Numbered from the stretch's first letter, positions 8,946-18,324 are shown. The stretch: 54,330 nucleotides of DNA from Bradyrhizobium sp. in8p8 (GCF_000426845.1 NZ_AUGD01000027.1:1-54330); one strand, 5' to 3'. Program-made: numbers and translations. The notes: generated by a model not told the origin, from the sequence alone.

Positions 8946-9475
8946 GACTGGAAATCTGGATAGTTCGCGTCGCGCGGCGAGATAATCCGCTTTGGGGCAT
9001 CTGGCCAGGTGACGCCGAACGCCGGGTCGTTCCACCTGACCCCACGACCCGCCTCGGCCACGAAAGCTGGATGGATATGATAGGTAACCTCACTATCGTC
9101 GGTAAGCGTTTGAAAGCCGTGGGCGACGCCGACGGGTATGTAGACGGAATGACCGATCAGGGCATCCAGCGTCACTGCAAACCATCGGCAATAAGTTGGC
9201 GACTCTTTGCGCAGATCAATGAGGACGTCGTAGACCTTGCCGCGCGTTGCGCGCACGAGTTTCGTTTCGGCGTGTTGCCCGACCGAATAATGCATGCCTC
9301 GCAACGTGTTTCTCAGAGTATTGCGTGACACGCTCCATTGCGGAAAATTCGTATGCAGCCCGAGCGCACCAAATTCGCGCTCGCAAAAGATGCGAGCAAA
9401 TGCGCCGCGTTCGTCATACGCCGGCTCCGGTTCTATGACGAAGGCGCCGGAAACCGGAGTTTCTGTGATTCTCAC
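8936..9475 (-). CDS. rfbC: dTDP-4-dehydrorhamnose 3,5-epimerase-like (RmlC family)
   Basis: 179 residues, the usual length for RmlC. GTG start at 9475, in a GTGA overlap with the stop of the upstream methyltransferase. Family motifs: VIEPEPAYDERGAFARIFCE (about 13-32), the core NTLRGMHYSVGQHAETKLVR with the catalytic His, the RGKVYDVLIDLR strand, and IPVGVAHGFQTL. The enzyme epimerises carbon 3 and/or 5 of a 4-keto-6-deoxysugar nucleotide. Because the operon makes CDP-4-keto-6-deoxyglucose and not the dTDP compound, the real substrate is probably a CDP sugar, possibly already C-methylated. The symbol denotes the family, not proven rhamnose synthesis. Confidence 0.85.
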   Translation of the reverse strand: MRITETPVSGAFVIEPEPAYDERGAFARIFCEREFGALGLHTNFPQWSVSRNTLRNTLRGMHYSVGQHAETKLVRATRGKVYDVLIDLRKESPTYCRWFAVTLDALIGHSVYIPVGVAHGFQTLTDDSEVTYHIHPAFVAEAGRGVRWNDPAFGVTWPDAPKRIISPRDANYPDFQSWQ

Positions 9476-10707
9476 GGTATGATCTCGACTGTAGGGATTG
9501 GAATCACGAATGCTCCGCCCCATTCCCGAATGTGCGACATGCTGGAGATGATCTCGTCGCGGATGTTCCAGGGCAAGATGAGGAGATAGTCGGGCTTGGC
9601 CCGGTCGATCGCTTCCGGTGCCAGCACCGGAATTCGTGTCCCCGGCAAAAGTCGGCCTTGTTTCGACGCTGCTCGATCGACCACGAAATCGATGAAGTCG
9701 GTGCGGACGCCACAGTAGTTGAGAAGCGTATTGCCTTTTGCGGCGGCGCCGTAGGCCGCGATGCGTTTTCCGTCCCGTTTGGCGCGAATCAGGAATTCGA
9801 GCAATCGGCGCTTGCTTTCCTTCACGCTCTCGGAAAATGCGGCGAAACGGCTCACGTCGTTCAGTCCCGCAGCTTTCTCGCGCGCGAGAAGTTGCGGCAC
9901 GCTCGAACTGACGGTCGAGCGCGCCGACCCTCGATGCGCAGCGAAGATGCGCAGCGAGCCGCCATGTGTAGGCAATTCCTCGACGTCGAAGACGACGAGG
10001 TCGTGTGCGGCAAAGATGCGCTGCACGGCCGTCAACGACAAATACGAGAAGTGCTCGTGGTAGATGGTGTCGAACTGTACGCCTTCGACGAGACGCAACA
10101 GATGCGGAAATTCCATCGTGATGACGCCCTCGGGCTTCAGTGCGATGGAGAGACCGGCGACGAAGTCGTTGATGTCGGGGACATGCGCCAGAACGTTGTT
10201 TCCCAGCAGCAGGTCCGCCTGTCTGCCGGATTGCTTTAATTCGTTGGCGAGCGCGACGCCGAAGAAGCGCACCAGCGTCTCGACGCCCTTCTTGCGTGCG
10301 GTTTCGGCCACGTTTCCGGAGGGCTCGACGCCGAGCACCGGAATGCCCATGCCGTGGAAGTACTGCAGGAGATAACCGTCGTTGCTGGCGATCTCCACGG
10401 CGAGGCTGCTCGAGGTCAGCGCGAGGCGCTCTCGCATTTTTTCGCAATAGGCCTTGCTGTGCGCCAGCCAGCTGTCGGACATCGAGGAAAAGTAGACGTA
10501 ATCGTCGGTGAAGATTTCTCCGGCCGATTTGTGCTCGGGCAGCTGGACGAGGAAGCACTCGCTGCATGCGTAGACGTGGAGCGGATAAAACGGCTCGGCG
10601 GCCTGGGCATTCTCCGCCCTGATGAAGGAGTTCGAGACCGGCGATGTGCCGAGATCGCAGAACGTTTGCGTCAGCGGTGATTTGCAGAAGTTGCAGGTGA
10701 AATGCAT
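9472..10707 (-). CDS. SAM-dependent sugar C-methyltransferase
   Basis: 411 residues with the three-part layout of NovU/TylC3-type sugar C-methyltransferases: an N-terminal zinc-binding segment (CNFC near residue 5 and CSEC near 54), a central Rossmann methyltransferase domain (AVEIASNDGYLLQYF, then GVEPSGNVA), and a C-terminal domain. The signature YHEHFSYLSL and the following THGGSLR are characteristic of the family. These enzymes add a methyl group to C3 of a 4-keto-6-deoxysugar nucleotide. It lies between rfbG, which makes such a ketosugar, and the epimerase, so a branched-chain CDP-deoxysugar is predicted. ATG 10707 is chosen because the Cys motif begins four residues later. Confidence 0.88.
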   Translation of the reverse strand: MHFTCNFCKSPLTQTFCDLGTSPVSNSFIRAENAQAAEPFYPLHVYACSECFLVQLPEHKSAGEIFTDDYVYFSSMSDSWLAHSKAYCEKMRERLALTSSSLAVEIASNDGYLLQYFHGMGIPVLGVEPSGNVAETARKKGVETLVRFFGVALANELKQSGRQADLLLGNNVLAHVPDINDFVAGLSIALKPEGVITMEFPHLLRLVEGVQFDTIYHEHFSYLSLTAVQRIFAAHDLVVFDVEELPTHGGSLRIFAAHRGSARSTVSSSVPQLLAREKAAGLNDVSRFAAFSESVKESKRRLLEFLIRAKRDGKRIAAYGAAAKGNTLLNYCGVRTDFIDFVVDRAASKQGRLLPGTRIPVLAPEAIDRAKPDYLLILPWNIRDEIISSMSHIREWGGAFVIPIPTVEIIP

Positions 10708-10718
10708 CGGTCGCCTGT

Positions 10719-11771
10719 TCAAAGAGACTGATAGTTTTCGATCTGGCGGAGCGTGAAATCGCGCATGTCGGCCTGCGCGAGGTGGGCGCGATGCCATTTC
10801 ACGATCCAGTCCAGCGCGTCCGCGATGTCGAGCTTGGGCCGCCACGCCAGCCGGGTTCGGGCCTTGGTCGAGTCCAGCTTCAGCAGATGAGCCTCGTGGA
10901 CGCCGGCGTCCTTGTCGCGGATCCATCCCGCGCCATCGCCCCATTTTGCCGCCAGCGTGTCTGCGATGATTCCTACCGGAACGGCGCCGGCGTCGCCGGG
11001 GCCGAAGTTCCAGCCCTCGGCGTAAGCCGCCGGATCGTTCCAGAGCCGCTCGAGCAGGGCACGGTAGCCGTGAATGGCCTCGAGCACGTGCTGCCAGGGA
11101 CGGATTGCATCCGGCTGCCGGATCATGGTGGGCTTGCCCTCGATGAAGCTGCGGATCAAATCCGGGACCAGCCGATCCTGCGACCAGTCGCCGCCGCCGA
11201 TGACGTTGCCGGCGCGCGCGCTGGCCAGCCCCATGCCTGCCTCTTCGAAATAGGACGCGCGATAGGCGCCGACGACGAGCTCCGCGCAGCCCTTGCTGTT
11301 CGAGTAGGGATCGCGTCCGCCCATCGGCTCGTTCTCGCGATAGGGCCACAGCCATTCGCGGTTCTCGTAGCATTTGTCGCTGGTGACGACGAGGCACGCG
11401 CGCGCCTTCGACAGGCGTCGGACCGCGTCGAGCACGTGCACCGTGCCGAGCACGTTGGTCGCGTAGGTCCCGACCGGTTCACGATAGCCGCGGCGGACCA
11501 GCGCCTGGGCGGCCATGTGGATCACGATCTCCGGGCTTGCATCCGCGACGACGCGTTCGACCGTGGCAAGATCGCGAATGTCGCCGATGGCCGAGCGGAT
11601 GCCGTTCTCGATTGCGGCGGCCTCGAACAGGCTGGGCTGCTGCTCGGGCGCCAGCGCGAGGCCGGTGACGTCCGCACCGAGCGACTCCAGGTAGAGCGAC
11701 AACCAGGCGCCCTTGAAGCCGGTATGCCCGGTTAGCAGGACGCGCTTGCCGTTCCAGAAACCGTTGGTCAT
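10719..11771 (-). CDS. rfbG: CDP-glucose 4,6-dehydratase
   Basis: 350 residues, full length for RfbG. NAD-binding motif TGHTGFKGAWL (residues 14-24), catalytic region LVVTSDKCYEN with the YSNSKG Tyr-Lys pair, and the RAGNVIGGGDWSQDRLVPD segment typical of CDP-glucose 4,6-dehydratase. It converts CDP-glucose to CDP-4-keto-6-deoxyglucose. Its ATG (11771) shares one base with the TGA of rfbF, indicating coupled translation. The start MTNGFWNGKRVLL matches the family; a start 12 codons earlier would sit inside rfbF. Confidence 0.95.
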   Translation of the reverse strand: MTNGFWNGKRVLLTGHTGFKGAWLSLYLESLGADVTGLALAPEQQPSLFEAAAIENGIRSAIGDIRDLATVERVVADASPEIVIHMAAQALVRRGYREPVGTYATNVLGTVHVLDAVRRLSKARACLVVTSDKCYENREWLWPYRENEPMGGRDPYSNSKGCAELVVGAYRASYFEEAGMGLASARAGNVIGGGDWSQDRLVPDLIRSFIEGKPTMIRQPDAIRPWQHVLEAIHGYRALLERLWNDPAAYAEGWNFGPGDAGAVPVGIIADTLAAKWGDGAGWIRDKDAGVHEAHLLKLDSTKARTRLAWRPKLDIADALDWIVKWHRAHLAQADMRDFTLRQIENYQSL

Positions 11772-12538
11772 CACCAGACCTTCCACGGCGCGTCGCCGCG
11801 ATTCCACAGATCTTCCAGATAAAGCTTGTCGCGCAGCGTATCCATCGGGTGCCAGAAGCCGGCATGCAGATAAGCAGAAAGCTGGTCTTCCGCGGCGAGC
11901 CGCTCCAGCGGCTCGCTTTCCCAGACCGTCGCGTCGCCCGCGACGTAGTCGATCGCCTTGGGGGACAGCACGAAGAAGCCGCCGTTGATCCAGTTGCCGT
12001 CGCCACGCGGCTTCTCAATGAAACGGTTGACGCCGGTGCCGGTGATGTCCACCGCGCCGAAGCGGCCCGGCGGCTGTGTGGCGGTCATCGTGGCGAGGCG
12101 CTTTTCGTCACGGTGGAATGCGAGCAGCCGGGTGATGTCGACGTTGGAAACGCCGTCGCCATAGGTGAAGCAGAAATCGTCGTCGCCGACGAAGTCCCGA
12201 ACCCGCTTCAGGCGTCCGCCGGTCTTGGTGTCCTCGCCGGTATTGACCAGCGTGACCCGCCAGGGTTCGGCCTTGGCCTCGTGCACCGTCATGGTATTAG
12301 CCGCCATGTCGAACGTCACGTCCGACATATGCAGGAAGTAATTTGCGAAGTACTCCTTGATGACGTAGCCCTTGTAGCCGAGGCAGATGATGAACTCGTT
12401 GATGCCGTGGCTCGAGTAGATCTTCATGATGTGCCACAGGATCGGCTTGCCGCCGATCTCGATCATCGGCTTGGGCCGCACGTCGGTTTCTTCCGCAAAG
12501 CGGGTTCCCAGGCCGCCGGCCAACAAGACTGCTTTCAT
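11771..12538 (-). CDS. rfbF: Glucose-1-phosphate cytidylyltransferase
   Basis: 255 residues, full length. Nucleotidyltransferase signature LAGGLGTRFAEETDVRPKPM (6-25), then GGKPILWHIMKIYSSHGINEFI, the FTYGDGVSNVD metal-binding strand and FIEKPRGDGNWINGGFFV. It makes CDP-glucose from CTP and glucose-1-phosphate, the first step of the CDP-deoxysugar pathway completed by the four genes downstream. First gene of the operon, so the promoter should lie in 12539-12983. Confidence 0.95.
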   Translation of the reverse strand: MKAVLLAGGLGTRFAEETDVRPKPMIEIGGKPILWHIMKIYSSHGINEFIICLGYKGYVIKEYFANYFLHMSDVTFDMAANTMTVHEAKAEPWRVTLVNTGEDTKTGGRLKRVRDFVGDDDFCFTYGDGVSNVDITRLLAFHRDEKRLATMTATQPPGRFGAVDITGTGVNRFIEKPRGDGNWINGGFFVLSPKAIDYVAGDATVWESEPLERLAAEDQLSAYLHAGFWHPMDTLRDKLYLEDLWNRGDAPWKVW

Positions 12539-12983
12539 CGTATGTCACCGCTCAATGATTGGGCAATATCGCATTGCTGCAATTGGTCAAATTGGACGCT
12601 TTCGAGTACACCAGCCGCAGGTTTCTAGCGAGAGCTATGACCCGATATCATGACACGATGGTTTATTTTGCCAACTTGGCCCGCACCCGGGATTCGCTCG
12701 CATGGCGTGGCTGCTGATCGCGCCGGGGGGACGGCGGGGCCGTCCGGAAGGCTGTCCCTGTTTATCATGGGAGGTACGGTGAGACAGCCTCGCGGAGCGC
12801 TGCGACGCGGTCCTCCGGCCATGGCCGGCCTGTCGCTGCAATTTTGCTCTGCCCGCCCGTCCCGCGGCGCGTTAAGGTTGTCGCGTTAGGGGCGCCCCCG
12901 TAGGCTTTCCGGAGGGCCGGTCTCGCCTATCGTGAGCGGCCGCAGCCGGCTAGACTACAGCCGTCCAGGAGCATGTCGCCGCC
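12539..12983. other. Divergent intergenic region between rfbF and the Wzy-like gene
   Basis: 445 bases holding the start signals of two divergent transcripts. The half next to rfbF is AT-richer (12545-12660). The half next to the Wzy-like gene is very GC-rich, with a perfect 14-base palindrome CCGGCCATGGCCGG at 12815-12828. No gene was recognised; small frames on both strands lack motifs. Promoter boxes were not clear enough to assign. Confidence 0.45.
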
Positions 12984-14441
12984 TTGCCGATCACGCCAAA
13001 CTATTTTGCCTATGCCGCGCTGGCGCTGTGGCCGCTGGTCGCGATCTTCCTGTTCGCGACGCGGCCGCTCAACCAGGCGCTGGTCTGGACCATCCTTGGC
13101 GGATACCTACTGCTGCCGGTCGGCACCGAGATCAAGTTTCCGGGCGTGCCGGCATTCGACAAGAACTCGATTCCGGCGATGATTGCGGTGGTCGGGTGTC
13201 TGTTCATTGCAGGCCGGCCGGCCCGCCGGACCGCGGCGAAGATCGGCCTTCCCGAGCTTTTGCTGGCGGCGCTTCTTGTTGGTCCCTTCATCACCTCCGA
13301 GTTCAATGGGGATGCCCTGCAGGTCGGAGGCCGCTACGGGTTCTTCATCATTCCAGGCGTCGGCCATTACGAGGCCCTTTCGGCCAGCGTGGCCCAGCTG
13401 ATCATGCTGCTGCCGTTCTTCCTCGGCCGCCGCTATCTCGCCGGTCTGGAAGACCATCGGATCATTCTTGGCGCGCTGACGCTGGGCGGCCTGGTCTACA
13501 CGCTGCCCATGCTGCTCGAGGTTCGGCTCAGCCCGCAGCTTCATGTCTGGATCTACGGCTACTTCCCGCATTCCTTTGAGCAGCAGATGCGCGACGGCGG
13601 GTTTCGTCCCGTCGTCTTTCTCGGCCATGGCCTGAAGATCGCGTTCTTCGCCATGATCGCGATCCTCGCCTCTGCAGCGCTATGGCGGTGTCGCGAGCGG
13701 GTGGTGCCGGCCGCGCACGCGCTGGTCACGGGATGGCTCGGCCTGACGTTGCTGCTGTGCAAGTCGCTCGGCTCCTTGGTGTATGCGATGGTACTCACCC
13801 CCGCCATCCTGTTCCTGAAGCCGCGCACGCAGGTGAGGATCGCCAGCGTCCTGGTCTCGCTAGCCCTGATCTACCCGATGTTGCGCGCGACCGATCTGCT
13901 CCCCACCCAGTTCCTGCTCGATGCCGCAGGCGCCGTCAGCGCCGAGCGCGAGGCCTCGCTCCAAACCCGATTTGACCAGGAGAAGGCGCTGCTGGATCGC
14001 GCCTCGGAGCGGCCCTGGTTCGGTTGGGGCCGGTTTGGTCGAGGGAGAATCTATGACGAGACCGGGAAGGACGTCACCCTCTCGGACGGCCACTGGGTCA
14101 TCACGATGGGAAGCTTCGGCCTGTTCGGCTTTCTCGCCGAATTCGGACTGCTGGCGCTGACGGTATTTCGGGCCATTCCCGCGGTCCGGCAAGCAAGCTC
14201 CATGCGCGATCAAGTGTTTATCGCGGTCCTTTCGCTCATCGTTGCTGTCGGCCTCATCGACCTGCTTCCCAATGCCACGATCAATCCGACGAGCTGGCTG
14301 TTCGCCGGTGCGCTGCTGGGCCGCGCTGAGGCGCTTCGGGCTGCACAAAACAGGCAACCGGAAAAGAGCCGGACCCGGCGTTCGCAGGCGGATCGATTGG
14401 AGCCGCGTCCGACGCGCGGCTCCTTGGTTAACGTCGAATGA
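12984..14441 (+). CDS. Wzy / O-antigen-ligase-like membrane protein
   Basis: 485 residues with about ten or more hydrophobic segments (for example ALALWPLVAIFLFA, LLLAALLVGPFI, IAFFAMIAILASAALW). The large loop after the middle carries RPWFGWGRFGRGR and LSDGHWVITMGSFGLFGFL, a pattern typical of Wzy polymerase/WaaL proteins, where the loop holds catalytic residues. Predicted role: polymerising or ligating lipid-linked repeat units at the periplasmic face. Start is uncertain: TTG 12984 gives MPITPNYFAY and has AGGAG about 14 bases upstream. The last 40 residues are Arg/Pro-rich and polar. It is divergent from rfbF and 133 bases before the next gene. Confidence 0.78.
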   Translation: MPITPNYFAYAALALWPLVAIFLFATRPLNQALVWTILGGYLLLPVGTEIKFPGVPAFDKNSIPAMIAVVGCLFIAGRPARRTAAKIGLPELLLAALLVGPFITSEFNGDALQVGGRYGFFIIPGVGHYEALSASVAQLIMLLPFFLGRRYLAGLEDHRIILGALTLGGLVYTLPMLLEVRLSPQLHVWIYGYFPHSFEQQMRDGGFRPVVFLGHGLKIAFFAMIAILASAALWRCRERVVPAAHALVTGWLGLTLLLCKSLGSLVYAMVLTPAILFLKPRTQVRIASVLVSLALIYPMLRATDLLPTQFLLDAAGAVSAEREASLQTRFDQEKALLDRASERPWFGWGRFGRGRIYDETGKDVTLSDGHWVITMGSFGLFGFLAEFGLLALTVFRAIPAVRQASSMRDQVFIAVLSLIVAVGLIDLLPNATINPTSWLFAGALLGRAEALRAAQNRQPEKSRTRRSQADRLEPRPTRGSLVNVE

Positions 14442-14574
14442 GCTCGGATTGGTAAACCAGGCGCCAAGATTAGGGGGGAACTCGCGACAGGCGCGTCAAC
14501 TCGATTTAAATTCGCAGCCGCTAGGCTCTATTGCGATGGCATGGGCCAGCCAACCGCGAACCATGGGCTAGACG

Positions 14575-16818
14575 ATGGATCACTTCTCGAACATGAACCG
14601 ACGCGACCTCATGAAGTTGTTGGGCGGCGTGACAGCGACGTCAGCGATCTCGCTCAAGCAGGCGTTCTCGGCGCCTGCGCCGCTGGTCGCGGCCAGGAAT
14701 GATGCAAGCGGTTCAAAATTGCCTGCTGCCGCAGCGTTTAACGGTGGGAAAACGCAAATCAACTTCAATTTCCCAAGCGGCAACTCCGGTGAATATCCGT
14801 TCCTGAATCTCCTGAAGTCAGCCGGTACTTGGCGATACGCGGCAGGCAACGGAATGGTCGACCCGCGGGACCATGATGCGAACGGGTACCCGACTGTCAT
14901 CCGTAATGGCGGCCAGTATTTGGTAACCTATATACCGTCCCAAGCTGCGCGTCCGGGGAACTATGTTGTTACATGGGAGGGCAATGGAACGATCTACATA
15001 TTGACTAAGAATGTGCCGGTTAGCGGCAGCAAGACGAGCACGGGGGGAAGTGGCCGCTATGTCTTCTCGACGACTGACTCACAAGTTGCCATCGGTATCC
15101 AGTCCATTGGTAGCCCCCGCATCACTAACATGAAGCTCTACCATATTGCGGACGAGGCCGACGTTCAGGCCGGCAAGGTGTTCGGCGCGCAGTTCAAGGC
15201 GCGCTTGCGAGAGTCGAATATCGCCGTCTACCGCTTTTTGAACTGGCAATATGGTAATAGCAGCAACCTCACGACGTGGGCCACGCGCAAGCCAGTCGGA
15301 TATGTTTCCTATGGAGGTCAGGAACTCCGCGCGAGTATTTGCGCTGGCGTTACGACCAACTCCGGCGACGATTTCGCCGTTTCCCTTGGTTCTGGCGCCC
15401 CCACCGATAAGCAGACGGTTACTTTCAAGTTCAACGCCAGCAAGAAGTATCCCAAGACGAGCGTGACGTTCGGCGCGGGTTCGGTGATTGTCTGGAAGGC
15501 TCACGGCCTCAGTTTGAACGATCCGGTTGGCTTCGGCGGGACCACGCTGCCATCGCCGCTCACGCCTAGCGGCAACTACTTCGTCAGCAATGTTATCGAT
15601 GCCGATACCATCCAGATCGCGACGACACCGCGGGGAACGACTCTGGCCCTGAGCGGAACTGCTTCCGGTGATTGTTTTGCGAACCGTCAGCCCACCCTCA
15701 GCCTGAATTCGACGGCAAAGGTGCCGCTGAAGGATCAGAGCGGCAGCACGCTCGGGACCAGCAACAGTCCACTTTCAGGAGCTTGGGCGACCGCCGTGTA
15801 TGATGGAGCTTTGGGGTCTTGGCTCCTATTCGGCGGAGGACCTAGCACAGGAGAGGCTGGCCTTTCAGCCGGAGTGCCTCCAGAGGTCTGCGTGCAGCTC
15901 TGCGCGGAAATGGGGGCACACCCGTACTTCGTGCTCCCGCACCTCGCCGCGGATCCGCTGACCGATTTTTCCGCCAGCCTTGCCACATACATTCGAGACA
16001 AGGGTCCATCATGGATGATTCCCCGATTCGAGGGATGCAATGAACTTTGGAATTTCGCGCCCGGATTCTATCAGACGGGTTACGCTATAAACAAAGCTTG
16101 CGCCTATGGATGGGGACCGGATGTTCATAATTGGATGGGCAAGGTCATGTCGGTCATGGGCCAAGCCGTTAGCAAAGTCTATTCCAACGATCGCACGAAA
16201 TACCATGTCGTATGCGGTGTACAGACGGTGGTTTTTAATGCGCTGCCCAAGACCAGCCAGGATCCGCGCTTGACGTCAGCAAAGTATGTCGCTAGCGGCG
16301 GCTCCCCGGCAAGCAATTGGGTCACGCATGTTTGTTGTGCTCAATACATTGCGCCAACGCTCTACGGTGGCTCGAAGCCAGGGGCGGAGGAAGTTGCACT
16401 CGCCGCTGCCTATGCTGCGGGAGATCAAACGGCACCAGGAAAATACGTCGCGGGGCTGGCGAGCGGTAGCGGCTGGGCGAACCTTTCCAGCGTTGCGAAC
16501 TACTACAACAATATTGCAAAATGGGCAGCCGGTCTGGGTGTTAAGAGAATGTGCGGGTATGAGGGCGGATACTCGGCCGATTATGGCAGCAATGCTCAGG
16601 TCAATGCCTTGAGGGCGGCGGGAAAGAATGTAGCCGCTTTGCAGGACTACACGACCAAAAACTACAAGAACTTCTTGGCTGCGGGTGGCGAGTTTCCATC
16701 ATGTTTCCAACTCGGGGGAGGGGCCCCCTCCAATAATTCCTGGTCCGTACTGGAAGATATCCATCAAACTTCGGCTGCGCCGCAGTGGTTAGCCATTGCA
16801 GCCTTTAACAAATCCTAA
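14575..16818 (+). CDS. Tat-exported glycoside-hydrolase-like protein
   Basis: 747 residues. A twin-arginine signal (NRRDLMKLLGG, residues 8-18) is followed by a hydrophobic stretch, so folded export by Tat is likely. The N-terminal half is beta-rich. Residues about 295-366 resemble the HGL..DPV.F repeat module of phage tail proteins (KAHGLSLNDPVGF ... GNYFVSNVIDADTIQIA). The C-terminal half carries RFEGCNELWN with Asn489-Glu490 and CGYEGGYSADYG with Glu663, arranged like acid/base and nucleophile of clan GH-A glycosidases. It may cut or trim the polymer made by this locus. Alternative start at codon 7 (14593). No characterised homologue is recognised. Confidence 0.75.
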   Translation: MDHFSNMNRRDLMKLLGGVTATSAISLKQAFSAPAPLVAARNDASGSKLPAAAAFNGGKTQINFNFPSGNSGEYPFLNLLKSAGTWRYAAGNGMVDPRDHDANGYPTVIRNGGQYLVTYIPSQAARPGNYVVTWEGNGTIYILTKNVPVSGSKTSTGGSGRYVFSTTDSQVAIGIQSIGSPRITNMKLYHIADEADVQAGKVFGAQFKARLRESNIAVYRFLNWQYGNSSNLTTWATRKPVGYVSYGGQELRASICAGVTTNSGDDFAVSLGSGAPTDKQTVTFKFNASKKYPKTSVTFGAGSVIVWKAHGLSLNDPVGFGGTTLPSPLTPSGNYFVSNVIDADTIQIATTPRGTTLALSGTASGDCFANRQPTLSLNSTAKVPLKDQSGSTLGTSNSPLSGAWATAVYDGALGSWLLFGGGPSTGEAGLSAGVPPEVCVQLCAEMGAHPYFVLPHLAADPLTDFSASLATYIRDKGPSWMIPRFEGCNELWNFAPGFYQTGYAINKACAYGWGPDVHNWMGKVMSVMGQAVSKVYSNDRTKYHVVCGVQTVVFNALPKTSQDPRLTSAKYVASGGSPASNWVTHVCCAQYIAPTLYGGSKPGAEEVALAAAYAAGDQTAPGKYVAGLASGSGWANLSSVANYYNNIAKWAAGLGVKRMCGYEGGYSADYGSNAQVNALRAAGKNVAALQDYTTKNYKNFLAAGGEFPSCFQLGGGAPSNNSWSVLEDIHQTSAAPQWLAIAAFNKS

Positions 16819-16873
16819 GTCTATTGAGAGGCCGACTGGCTCACATGCCGGCCCGATTGCGACCAGCGCGCTG

Positions 16874-17893
16874 CTATCGTGCTGATCGCACCTGTGCGTC
16901 GGTCAGGTAAGTGAGCGGATCGACGTCGTTCGACTTACAGGTCTCGACCAGAGAGGCGATGATGGCCCAGTGCTCGGCGCCGCCGTCGGAGCCTGCGAAC
17001 AGCGCATTTTTTCGGTTGAGCGTGATCGGACGGATCGAACGCTCGACAGCGTTGTTGTCGAGCTCGATACGGCCATCATCGATGAAGCGCGTCAGGCCCT
17101 CCCAGCGCGAGAGCGCATAGCGGATGGCCTCGGCGAGCTTGCCCTTCTGGCTGATCAGGGCGAGCTTTGTGTGGAGCCACTTTTGGAATCTATCGGCAAG
17201 CGGCCGGCTTTTCTGCTGCCGGACGAGGCGACGCTCCTCGGCGCTGCGACCGCGGATGTCCTTCTCGATCGCGTAGAACTCGGCGATGTGCTTGAGCGCC
17301 TCGCTCGCGATGGGCGCCGGGCCAGGGGTTGCGAGCTCATAGAAGTTGCGGCGCATGTGCGCCCAACAGAACGCAAGTTCAACGTCGCCCCGCTCGGCGA
17401 GTTTGGCGTAGCCGGCATAGCCGTCGACCTGCAGAGTCCCCTTGAACCCACCGAGATGGACGATCGGTCGTTCGGCTTTGCGATCGGAGGCATAGACATA
17501 GGCGACGCCCGGCGGATCGGCGCCGCCCCACGGCCGGTCGTCCGCAGCATAGGCCCAGAGTTGACCGGTTTTGGTGCGCCCGCGGCCGGGATCGAGCACC
17601 GGCATCGTCGTCTCGTCGGCGAACAGCTTTGACCGTTGCTTGAGCTTGCCGAGGAGGCGCTCATGCAACGGACGTATGTGGAAGGCTGCCTGTCCCACCC
17701 AGTCCGCCAAGGTCGAACGATCGAGCTCAATGCCCTGGCGGGCGTCTTCGGGCAGCGTCTCCGCCCGCCGGCCAAACCGGTGTCGCTGCATTTCCTTGAT
17801 GATCTGACGCAGCCGTTCGCTCTCGCATCGCTCGGCGAGCAGCATCGCCTTCAGCGTCTCGGGATCGTCAGGCAGGGCGTCCTTCACACCCAA
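16874..17893 (-). pseudogene. tnpC: IS66 transposase TnpC, truncated
   Basis: 339 residues against roughly 500-550 in intact TnpC. The N-terminal part (MGVKDALPDDPETLKAML ... HRFGRRAETLPEDARQ) is joined in frame to GIELDRSTLADWVGQAAF. The zinc-finger region between, roughly 150 residues, is gone. The DDE domain is still there (LFADETTMPVLD, LQVDGYAGYAKL, LDNNAVERSIRP), but the C-terminus stops at LTYLTDAQVRSAR instead of running on to the usual DDLLPW tail. The frame has stayed open, so a shortened product could be made. Transposition activity is unlikely. Confidence 0.88.
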
Positions 17894-17967
17894 ATCAGAG
17901 CATATTCGCCGCCATCTGGCGACGCGTCCGACGCTCCTGATTCACTTCGCCGCAGCACTGCCAACAG

Positions 17968-18324
17968 CTATCCGGGCTGAGCTGGCGCCGGCGTCTCCCG
18001 TGCCTCGTGCACAAGTTGCCAGTCGAGCCCTTCCAGCAGCGCCGACAATTGCGCCGCCGACAGGCGCATCACGCCGTCCTCGATCTTCGGCCAGCGGAAG
18101 GTCCCATCCTCGAGCCTCTTGGCGAACAGGCACAGGCCCGTTCCATCCCAGAACACCAGCTTGATCCGGTCCGCCTGCTTGGCCCGGAACACATAGACAG
18201 CTCCCGAGAATGGGTCTGCCCCCATGCTCTCGCGCACCAGGGTCGCAAGACCTTCCATGCCCTTGCGGAAGTCTACCGGCTTGGTCGCCACCATCACCCG
18301 GACCGCACCCGACGGGCCGATCAC
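17968..18324 (-). CDS. tnpB: IS66 accessory protein TnpB
   Basis: 118 residues, full length. Motifs: SGAVRVMVATKPVDFRKGM at the start, VYVFRAKQADRIKLVFWDG in the core and LFAKRLEDGTFRWP after it. Its start overlaps the tnpA stop (ATGA). Intact, although the element it belongs to is defective. Confidence 0.92.
   Translation of the reverse strand: MIGPSGAVRVMVATKPVDFRKGMEGLATLVRESMGADPFSGAVYVFRAKQADRIKLVFWDGTGLCLFAKRLEDGTFRWPKIEDGVMRLSAAQLSALLEGLDWQLVHEARETPAPAQPG

Noticed and set aside
9476..10567. Long upstream extension of the rfbC-like frame
   Set aside because: It reads through the methyltransferase gene in another frame and is Arg-rich; only the part after GTG 9475 shows RmlC motifs.
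10782..11735. 317-codon plus-strand open frame opposite rfbG
   Set aside because: Antisense to the dehydratase motifs; no ribosome site.
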